Source of the DNA: Thermoplasmata archaeon
GTDB lineage: Archaea > Thermoplasmatota > Thermoplasmata > Thermoplasmatales > Thermoplasmataceae
DNA: 5,819 nucleotides
Direction: 5' to 3'
NCBI GenBank assembly: GCA_021806355.1
Contig: JAJZXT010000147.1
Span: 1-5,819, forward strand
The notes below the pieces were generated by a model. That model was not told the origin of the DNA. It saw nothing but the letters and a program-made list of their open reading frames with translations, and ran no database searches. A program made the position numbers and the translations under genes. Positions 1 to 4,308 of this stretch are shown here, in pieces (the stretch's first letter is position 1; each line of letters opens with the position of its first letter).

Positions 1-2
1 AT

Positions 3-119
3 ATCCTGCGAGAAACAATAACCTTTTCGCCCGCTTTCATCCCCTATCTTGCGAAAGGGGAATTCCCGCTCGCAAATGTTAAACGGGCAAATTTTTCAGG
101 GAACCACACACCAACCTAA
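3..119 (+). CDS. Possible C-terminal tail of a gene entering from the left (partial, unidentified)
   Basis: This frame is open from the window edge for 38 codons and ends in TAA at 117-119. The peptide (it includes SPAFIPYLAKGEFPLANVKR) has a balanced, protein-like composition, and base composition supports coding: GC is about 46% over 1-110 and falls to about 32% from 111 to 480, roughly where this frame stops. I do not recognise a family. Its codons include CGA, CGG, CTC and CTG, whereas the confident genes here prefer AGA/AGG for Arg, so it may be a different kind of gene or simply chance. A second + frame (2-82) and a minus-strand start at position 40 also cross the edge and cannot be excluded. 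The call rests only on frame openness and composition. Confidence 0.22.
   Translation: MLRETITFSPAFIPYLAKGEFPLANVKRANFSGNHTPT
49..75. repeat. 27-base interrupted palindrome (dyad)
   Basis: The outer arms TTGCGA (49-54) and TCGCAA (70-75) are perfect inverted repeats. Between them lies the perfect 10-base palindrome GGGAATTCCC (58-67), with asymmetric spacers of 3 bases (55-57) and 2 bases (68-69). In all, 22 of 27 bases fall in symmetric positions. It could be an operator for a dimeric regulator or fold into a hairpin in RNA. A second partial pairing is possible between 22-30 and 51-59, with one G-T pair and a loop of about 20 bases. What it controls, if anything, is unknown. Confidence 0.5.
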
Positions 120-147
120 TATTTTTCAAAATCTGCGGAATGTTTTT

Positions 148-270
148 ATGACAATTTCGCTCATCTTGGGGATATTACTATTGGTAATTGTCCATAAAAG
201 GGGTCATTGTGATAATTTACGCTCATATGATCAAGAAAATTCCAACATATGTGAAGAAGATAAATTGTAA
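148..270 (+). CDS. Doubtful small single-span membrane protein
   Basis: A 40-residue reading frame from ATG 148 to TAA 268-270. It can be extended in frame to ATG 76 (64 residues) or TTG 49 (73 residues). From ATG 148 it opens with a hydrophobic run (ISLILGILLLVIVH), followed by a basic-polar tail that becomes acidic (CEEDK near the end). That pattern would fit a single transmembrane helix with a short soluble tail. Against it, none of the three starts has a clear Shine-Dalgarno site, the region is AT-rich like the non-coding DNA downstream, and AT-rich DNA easily yields hydrophobic peptides by chance. I do not recognise it and assign no function. Confidence 0.15.
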   Translation: MTISLILGILLLVIVHKRGHCDNLRSYDQENSNICEEDKL

Positions 271-283
271 ATTAATGATAGTG

Positions 284-301
284 TTTGTTTCTACAAACAA
301 A
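284..301. repeat. Perfect 7-bp A/T-rich hairpin
   Basis: TTTGTTT (284-290) and AAACAAA (295-301) are exact reverse complements around a four-base loop, CTAC. It starts 14 bases after the TAA of the doubtful small ORF. Six of the seven pairs are A-T, so it is weak. It could be a processing or 3' end signal or chance in AT-rich DNA. Confidence 0.3.
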
Positions 302-404
302 ATTATGGCACTAATATAAAGGGAGCAAAATTAGTGAACGTCTATACAACATGAATGCTATTGTTTGCCCTTGTGTTTCGGCTTCTATGAAGAAAAAAGA
401 GTAA

Positions 405-412
405 AGTATAAT
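405..412 (+). promoter_or_regulatory. Candidate TATA element for the alpha/beta hydrolase gene
   Basis: AGTATAAT preceded by a purine-rich stretch (391-404) that resembles an archaeal TFB-recognition element. Initiation about 25 bases downstream would fall near 435 and give a leader of roughly 45-50 bases, which leaves room for the Shine-Dalgarno site at 471-475. An alternative AT-rich element lies at 447-455 but would start transcription too close to the start codon for that site to be used. Confidence 0.4.
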
Positions 413-470
413 CAACAAGTAAAATTGACGACTTCTGCCATCTGAAATTTGATTAATCCGTTAGCAATGA

Positions 471-475
471 GAGGT
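471..475 (+). promoter_or_regulatory. Shine-Dalgarno site of the alpha/beta hydrolase gene
   Basis: GAGGT matches the complement of the archaeal 16S rRNA 3' end (ACCTC core) and lies 7 bases before ATG 483. It fixes that start and implies a leadered mRNA, unlike the leaderless-looking genes further right. Confidence 0.7.
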
Positions 476-482
476 TGCCACT

Positions 483-1226
483 ATGAGGAGAAACATTATT
501 AAGACGAGGCACGGAGAAATGTCATTCCTCGAAGGAGAGGGGGAAATCCCTGTAATACTGTTGCATGGACTGGGAGGGATGGGAAATGTATTCTTCAAGC
601 TTTCAAATTGCCTTTCCGGGAGGTACAAATTCATATTCCCTGATTTATTGGGCCATGGCCATACGGTTGCAGATGATGATAACATTACTGTGAGAATGCA
701 ATGTGAATCAGTTGAAGATCTTATCAACGGGTTGAATTTAAAAAAACCCATTATTGGAGGGCATTCATATGGCGGCTGGATTGCTTTGAACTATGCCACA
801 ATGCACGATGACATTTCCGCCCTGTTGCTCATAAGCAATGCAGGAACGAATCCAACATTATCAGATAGGGGGAATGCTGCAATAGAGAAATTTCTTGACC
901 AGGTCGTGGAGGTTAACCGGAAGAATGATAGAAACACAATGAAAAAAATTATAATCAACAATAGCAGGGATGAAATGAGAGTTCCGGAAAGCTCCATAAG
1001 AAACCTCAGAGTTCCCACGCTAATTGTCTGGGGTTCAGAGGATCATATGATACCACTTGAGTATGGGATTAACTTGTCAAAGCTCATACCGGGATCCAGG
1101 TTGCACATTATTGAGGGTGGAGGCCATAAAGCACATTACAGCCATTATGAGGAGGTCTGCAAGGCTATCGGTGAATTCCTGAGCACTTTGAATAGCTTCG
1201 AACCGAAAACCACTGATCCAAAATAA
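483..1226 (+). CDS. Alpha/beta-fold hydrolase (serine hydrolase, substrate unknown)
   Basis: A 247-residue cytoplasmic-looking alpha/beta hydrolase with no signal peptide. The oxyanion-hole motif HGLGG is at 28-32, the strand-turn DLLGHG at 54-59, and the nucleophile elbow GHSYGG at 93-98 places catalytic Ser at 95. The acid is Asp187 in VWGSEDHMIP, and the catalytic His is His215 in GGGHKAHY, so the triad is complete and in family order. Residues about 120-175 form the short, charged cap region; the length is at the small end for this family. Such enzymes cleave esters, thioesters or C-C bonds, and the cap, which sets specificity, gives no recognisable clue. The start is supported by GAGGT 7 bases upstream. 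The gene stands alone on its strand and converges on the CoA operon with an 18-base gap, so it is probably not co-regulated with it. The fold and triad are secure; the substrate is not. Confidence 0.92.
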   Translation: MRRNIIKTRHGEMSFLEGEGEIPVILLHGLGGMGNVFFKLSNCLSGRYKFIFPDLLGHGHTVADDDNITVRMQCESVEDLINGLNLKKPIIGGHSYGGWIALNYATMHDDISALLLISNAGTNPTLSDRGNAAIEKFLDQVVEVNRKNDRNTMKKIIINNSRDEMRVPESSIRNLRVPTLIVWGSEDHMIPLEYGINLSKLIPGSRLHIIEGGGHKAHYSHYEEVCKAIGEFLSTLNSFEPKTTDPK

Positions 1227-1240
1227 ATGGCAAAAACTAG
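1220..1240 (-). terminator. Probable T-tract terminator of the CoA operon
   Basis: On the minus strand, just past the stop of the carbon-nitrogen hydrolase gene, there are two T runs (5 T opposite 1232-1236, 4 T opposite 1220-1223) with an AT-rich stretch between them. Archaeal RNA polymerase can terminate at such oligo-T runs without a hairpin. The site overlaps the end of the convergent alpha/beta hydrolase gene, so the two transcripts may overlap at their 3' ends. Confidence 0.35.
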
Positions 1241-1244
1241 ACTT

Positions 1245-2039
1245 TCAGGATTCTCCCTCTATCTTTTGAGGCTTATTCATTGAATTGAATATATATTCTC
1301 CCGGGTCTTCTTCAAGCCTTTTTTTTCGAAGATCCCTTATGGACTCGTAATCGAAAGTGACATCAAGTATTGAATCGATTGAGGCTGTCGTTGTATTGAG
1401 CTTTGCACCGAACAAATGGGGGAAGGGAAATGAAGCGATTGATTCCCCCGAGAATATTTCGGTGGAAGAATTGACAGAGACGATTCCAATCCTGTTCTCG
1501 ATGGATCTTGCTTTCACATAGAGATGCCACATATCGTGAAAATTCTCAACTATAAGTGCCGGGTTAATGATAAGGTCACAGCCTTCCTTTGCAAGTATTC
1601 TTGAATAATATGGAAAGTCAATATCGTAACATATTGCTATTCCTATTTTTAAATCCAGGAAATCGAAGGTATTAATTTTATTGCCTCCGGAAACTCTCAA
1701 TCTTTCGTTAAGAAATGGAGATATTTTTTCCTGCCATCCCAAAACTTTCCCATTTACTATAAATGGTGAGGAATTCCTTATTGCTTTTCCACCATTGATT
1801 AGGAAAGAACCAGGAACCAGGGCAGCACTTTTCTCCCTTGAAAAATCACATAATGCATCAATGATAGAACTAAATTTCTCGTTGTTAACTTCAACAACAT
1901 CTGAAATCCATCGCTCAGGAAGAATTATAATGGAATTGCGAACCGGATCAATATTCTTCAGGTATTCTTCCAATATGCTCGATGCAGTGTCCAAGGGTGT
2001 AATGGGCACTTGAAGACCTAAGATAGAAAGCTCTTTCAT
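1245..2039 (-). CDS. Carbon-nitrogen hydrolase, nitrilase superfamily (amidase/ureidopropionase-like)
   Basis: A 264-residue cytoplasmic enzyme of the nitrilase superfamily, which hydrolyses amide, carbamoyl or nitrile C-N bonds through a Glu-Lys-Cys triad. All three are visible: Glu42 in ILPERW, Lys105 in WQEKI, and Cys137 in GIAICYD. A second conserved acid, Glu112 in FLNER, and the dimer-face motif RSIEN (178-182) leading to Asn190 also fit. The usual FPE after the CYD motif reads FPY here (142-144). The length is normal. The ATG start overlaps the coaBC stop as ATGA, and no strong Shine-Dalgarno site precedes it, so translation is probably coupled. Being last in a thioesterase-coaBC operon suggests a CoA-linked substrate: the family includes beta-ureidopropionase (yielding beta-alanine) and vertebrate pantetheinase. 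This is inference. Omega-amidase-like or other amidase roles are equally open. Family is sure, reaction is not. Confidence 0.92.
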   Translation of the reverse strand: MKELSILGLQVPITPLDTASSILEEYLKNIDPVRNSIIILPERWISDVVEVNNEKFSSIIDALCDFSREKSAALVPGSFLINGGKAIRNSSPFIVNGKVLGWQEKISPFLNERLRVSGGNKINTFDFLDLKIGIAICYDIDFPYYSRILAKEGCDLIINPALIVENFHDMWHLYVKARSIENRIGIVSVNSSTEIFSGESIASFPFPHLFGAKLNTTTASIDSILDVTFDYESIRDLRKKRLEEDPGEYIFNSMNKPQKIEGES

Positions 2040-3211
2040 TGTTCGATCCGCCTTTCAAGTAGATTGATAGCGTGTTGGGCCATTTCACTCTTGCACATTG
2101 TTTTTTCTTTGCCTGCTTTTCCGTTCACGATAAAGGAGTACGTACCGGATTCGGCGCCTATTACATTGTCCTCAATATAATTAACAACAACAATTTCATC
2201 ATTGTCGGGGTTAAGGTTGGAATCCCGGTGGGTAAGCTTGAAGCTTATCATTGGAATCTTGAACTGCTCTTTTACCATTTGCCTCAGTTTTTTTACCGGT
2301 TTAAGATGTAACAACAGATCACTGGAACTATCTATTTTATTTTCATTTTGTTTATATTCATAATCAGATAAGGCTGCTGCGATGATGATTCCATCATAAG
2401 TACCTGTACTAAGCTCCTCATTGGTAATTTGGTAATATTCACTATTCACAATGCATTTTAATACATCTACATAGCTGGGAAAAGCCTCAGAACAGTTGCC
2501 AATGAGTGTTATTTTGCCAAAACCGCTTCTGTATGCCCATCTGGCAAGCCATTTCCCAGTTATCCCGGAACTTCTGTTGGTAATTGCACGGACTGGATCA
2601 ATGGAAACTTCGCTTCTACCACTGACTATGAGAATTTTTTTTCCATTTTCCTTCACCCCTGATCTAAGTATTGCATCCATGATCTCTTCCGAACTCTGGA
2701 TCTTTGCCTTTCCATCGGCTATGTTGGGTTTAAGAATCCTGATGCCAAGTCCTGAGAGCCGGTCAAGGTTCTGGGTCATTATTGGATTCTGGTACATATC
2801 AAGATGCATTGCAGGCACAATTACAATCCTTATCTTATGGCCGAGAGCGTACGCAAATAAAGCCTCAACAACACCATCAGCTATCCCGGAAGCAAATTTG
2901 CCAATCTGGTCATAGGTTGCCGGGCATATTAAAAGTACCTTTTTTTCAGGGTCTTTCTCCAGGAGGGTTATGTGTTCCATCCTGCCGGTAAGTTCATCTA
3001 TAACTTCCTGTCCTGAGGCCCATTGGATTGTCGTCTTTGTAATGAGTGATTCTGAGTTCTTGCTCATTACTGGAATAATTGAGGCTCCCGCATCAATCAA
3101 ATCCCTCATTATATCAGGAATCCTGTAAATCGAAATACTTGCTCCTGTACAGAAAATAATATCAGTGCCAATCAGGGGTTTTTCACATCCGGGGTTCAGG
3201 CTGTTATCCAT
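2036..3211 (-). CDS. coaBC: Bifunctional phosphopantothenoylcysteine decarboxylase / phosphopantothenate-cysteine ligase
   Basis: A 391-residue fused enzyme for two steps of coenzyme A synthesis: ligation of cysteine to 4'-phosphopantothenate, then FMN-dependent decarboxylation to 4'-phosphopantetheine. The N-terminal CoaC half (about 1-185) shows the flavin-fold start CTGASISIYRIP (near 21-32), the catalytic His80 in MEHITL, ICPATYDQIGK (about 95-105) and the PAMHLDMY motif (133-140), where bacteria usually have PAMN. The Cys-bearing clamp of bacterial CoaC is absent and ADGKAKI (165-171) lies there instead, as I recall for archaeal forms. The C-terminal CoaB half has SGRSE (197-201), IDPVR (204-208), TNRSSG (211-216), AAALSDY (278-284) and LKPVKKL (303-309). 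I chose ATG 3211: the frame stays open to ATG 3322, but that part lies inside the thioesterase gene, whereas AGGTGAT sits just before 3211 and the family fold starts shortly after it. It is the middle gene of a three-gene operon. Confidence 0.94.
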   Translation of the reverse strand: MDNSLNPGCEKPLIGTDIIFCTGASISIYRIPDIMRDLIDAGASIIPVMSKNSESLITKTTIQWASGQEVIDELTGRMEHITLLEKDPEKKVLLICPATYDQIGKFASGIADGVVEALFAYALGHKIRIVIVPAMHLDMYQNPIMTQNLDRLSGLGIRILKPNIADGKAKIQSSEEIMDAILRSGVKENGKKILIVSGRSEVSIDPVRAITNRSSGITGKWLARWAYRSGFGKITLIGNCSEAFPSYVDVLKCIVNSEYYQITNEELSTGTYDGIIIAAALSDYEYKQNENKIDSSSDLLLHLKPVKKLRQMVKEQFKIPMISFKLTHRDSNLNPDNDEIVVVNYIEDNVIGAESGTYSFIVNGKAGKEKTMCKSEMAQHAINLLERRIEQ

Positions 3212-3214
3212 TAC

Positions 3215-3221
3215 ATCACCT
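3215..3221 (-). promoter_or_regulatory. Shine-Dalgarno site of coaBC, overlapping the upstream stop codon
   Basis: AGGTGAT on the minus strand is a 7-base complement of the archaeal 16S rRNA 3' end, 3 bases before ATG 3211. The TGA stop of the thioesterase gene (3218-3216) lies inside it. An out-of-frame ATG (3216-3214) followed at once by TAA (3213-3211) overlaps it too and cannot encode anything. The arrangement decides the coaBC start and suggests translational coupling. The spacing is shorter than usual. Confidence 0.7.
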
Positions 3222-3614
3222 GAAAACTGACCATATCCCGCTGCCTCTGGAACAAAGTTCTCCTTTTCCGTCATAAAGTTCCATGGTAGCAAAGGCAGTC
3301 CTTGAGCCCATTCTCTCAACATTCGCCCTGATTTCTATCGGCCCGTTATTGACCTGTCTCATAAAAAGAATATTCAATTCTATGGTTACGCTGTTGACGA
3401 TATCTGCACTTGTGAAGATGGCAACGCCTCCGCAAAGATCAAAAAGGCTTGAGATTGCACCGCCATGCATTATCCCTCCAGGTCGCATGATTTTATCATT
3501 GAATTCAACCTGTATTATTGCTCTTCCTTTCTCCGATGACTTCAGGGAAAGGTCGAGATGAGCAAGAAAACCATCCAGCTGAAGTATTTTTTGAAAGAAC
3601 TCTTCATTGTCCAT
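3216..3614 (-). CDS. PaaI-type hotdog-fold acyl-CoA thioesterase
   Basis: A 132-residue single hotdog domain of the PaaI/YdiI thioesterase group, which hydrolyses acyl- or aroyl-CoA thioesters to free CoA and the acid and normally works as a cytoplasmic tetramer. The diagnostic stretch runs from 44 to 65: RPGGIMHGGAISSLFDL, then CGGVA. HGG is at 50-52 on the helix-capping loop, and Asp59 is at the usual position of the catalytic acid. The later strand SVTIELNILFMR (about 75-86) and the C-terminal strands fit the fold, and the length is typical. The acyl substrate cannot be read from sequence. It heads the operon with coaBC and the carbon-nitrogen hydrolase, so a role in freeing CoA or clearing stalled acyl-CoA is reasonable. 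A TATA element about 23 bases upstream suggests a leaderless mRNA beginning at or near ATG 3614; no Shine-Dalgarno site is present. Confidence 0.91.
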   Translation of the reverse strand: MDNEEFFQKILQLDGFLAHLDLSLKSSEKGRAIIQVEFNDKIMRPGGIMHGGAISSLFDLCGGVAIFTSADIVNSVTIELNILFMRQVNNGPIEIRANVERMGSRTAFATMELYDGKGELCSRGSGIWSVFR

Positions 3615-3633
3615 TATGTCTGAATCGTGTTGC

Positions 3634-3640
3634 TATAAAT
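3634..3640 (-). promoter_or_regulatory. TATA element of the thioesterase-coaBC-hydrolase operon
   Basis: ATTTATA on the minus strand, preceded by AAAAGGTA, which resembles a TFB-recognition element. Its centre lies about 23 bases before ATG 3614, so initiation at the normal archaeal distance would start the RNA at or next to the start codon. This fits a leaderless first gene. Confidence 0.6.
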
Positions 3641-3742
3641 TACCTTTTATGTATTCTCATCAAATTTCCGGAGTTCATCACCCTTTCTGTTTGCTGCTAT
3701 CGATGTTTCCAAGATTGGAGATCAAACAAATATTCGCAATTC

Positions 3743-3750
3743 TTTTAATT
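3743..3750 (+). promoter_or_regulatory. Candidate TATA element of the gamma carbonic anhydrase gene
   Basis: TTTTAATT is centred about 26 bases before ATG 3772, the right distance for a leaderless transcript starting at the A of that codon. No Shine-Dalgarno site precedes 3772. A second AT-rich element at 3728-3734 would give a 15-base leader instead. With the element at 3634-3640 it defines a 157-base divergent promoter region (3615-3771). Confidence 0.45.
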
Positions 3751-3771
3751 GGCTTATTCATATGTAGTTTG

Positions 3772-4275
3772 ATGATAAAAGTAGGAAAGAGTGTTTACAT
3801 AGCAAAGAGTGCAATTCTAATTGGAAATATAGAATTGAAGGACGGGGTTTCCATATTTGAAAACGCAGTCCTACGGGCCGATTTTAACACTATCACCATC
3901 GGTGAAAACAGCAATGTTCAGGACAATGTGACAATACATGTTGAAAAGAGCAACGCTGTCATTGTAGGGAAAAACGTTTCAATAGGGCACAACGCTGTTG
4001 TTCATGGAGCGATAATAGATGATAATGTAATAATAGGCATGGGCGCAATCATCCTTAACGGAGCACATATTTCCACCGGTTCTATTGTCGCCGCTGGTTC
4101 AGTTGTCAAGGAGAATTTTTCCTGTGGTGAAAATTCATTGCTTGCCGGAGTTCCCGCTACGGTGAAGAGGACAGGGCAGGAAATTCACGATATGGCAGAA
4201 GTCAACGGAAAAGGCTACCAGATTCTGAGGGATGAATATCTCAATGGCAATTTTGAAAGAAAAACAGGATTATGA
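3772..4275 (+). CDS. Gamma-class carbonic anhydrase / left-handed beta-helix (hexapeptide) protein
   Basis: A 167-residue left-handed beta-helix protein with hexapeptide repeats through most of its length (for example IGNIELKDG, VIVGKNVSIG, IIGMGAIILNGAHI) and a C-terminal helical tail from about 140. It carries the full gamma carbonic anhydrase metal set: His56 in NVTIHV, His73 and His78 in SIGHNAVVHG, which would bind metal across trimer subunits. The structural and catalytic partners Arg35 and Asp37 (VLRADF) and Gln50-Asp51 (NVQDN) are also present. The acidic loop residues of the Methanosarcina Cam enzyme are missing, as in the CamH/YrdA-like subgroup, where activity varies. The expected reaction is CO2 hydration to bicarbonate. 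I chose ATG 3772 because family similarity begins there, the length is typical and a TATA element lies about 26 bases upstream. The frame stays open upstream to 3607; ATG 3703 would add a hydrophobic segment (see findings). Confidence 0.9.
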   Translation: MIKVGKSVYIAKSAILIGNIELKDGVSIFENAVLRADFNTITIGENSNVQDNVTIHVEKSNAVIVGKNVSIGHNAVVHGAIIDDNVIIGMGAIILNGAHISTGSIVAAGSVVKENFSCGENSLLAGVPATVKRTGQEIHDMAEVNGKGYQILRDEYLNGNFERKTGL

Positions 4276-4277
4276 AA

Positions 4278-4307
4278 TGAAAAGATAATAGAAGGATTAT
4301 TGAAAAA
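4278..4307 (-). terminator. Probable T-rich terminator of the geranylgeranyl reductase gene
   Basis: Directly after the minus-strand TAG (4311-4309) the minus strand reads five T (opposite 4303-4307), followed by further short T/C-rich runs to about 4278. There is no strong hairpin. The 33-base gap to the convergent carbonic anhydrase gene means both transcripts probably end in or across this stretch. Confidence 0.35.
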
Positions 4308-4308
4308 T

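Larger units (their letters stand above)
271..482. other. AT-rich intergenic region before the alpha/beta hydrolase gene
   Basis: About 32% GC with stops in all frames and no recognisable RNA gene. It contains a small hairpin (284-301), a candidate TATA element (405-412) and a Shine-Dalgarno site (471-475). The only ATG-led frame of note between them (351-404, 17 codons) has no ribosome-binding site and is not credible as a gene. Confidence 0.6.

Noticed and set aside
1..40. Minus-strand ATG at 40 reading out of the window (MKAGEKVIVSRRI)
   Set aside because: Only 13 codons are visible, the G run before it is too close to the ATG to act as a Shine-Dalgarno site, no TATA lies at leaderless distance, and competing plus-strand frames are open over the same bases.
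2..82. Second plus-strand frame open from the left edge (26 codons)
   Set aside because: No start, no recognisable motif; composition (NNN, several Cys/Arg/Pro) is less protein-like than the frame ending at 119.
351..404. 17-codon ATG-led frame containing CPC
   Set aside because: Too short, no Shine-Dalgarno site, sits in AT-rich spacer just before the candidate TATA element.
271..482. tRNA or structured RNA in the spacer
   Set aside because: No T-arm-like GGTTCRANNCC, no cloverleaf pairing and no GC-rich stems in this 32% GC stretch, which would be expected for a stable RNA in a warm-adapted archaeon.
461..1018. Minus-strand frames 461-751 and 791-1018
   Set aside because: They lie opposite the alpha/beta hydrolase, whose catalytic triad is complete; no ribosome site or family resemblance.
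1681..3561. Plus-strand frames opposite the CoA operon (1681-2013, 2072-2311, 2496-2915, 2782-2991, 3283-3561)
   Set aside because: Shadows of the carbon-nitrogen hydrolase, coaBC and thioesterase genes, all of which have intact family motifs on the minus strand.
3518..3748. Plus-strand frame running from the thioesterase gene into the divergent promoter region
   Set aside because: Starts inside conserved thioesterase coding sequence, has no ribosome site and no protein-like pattern, and overlaps both divergent promoters.
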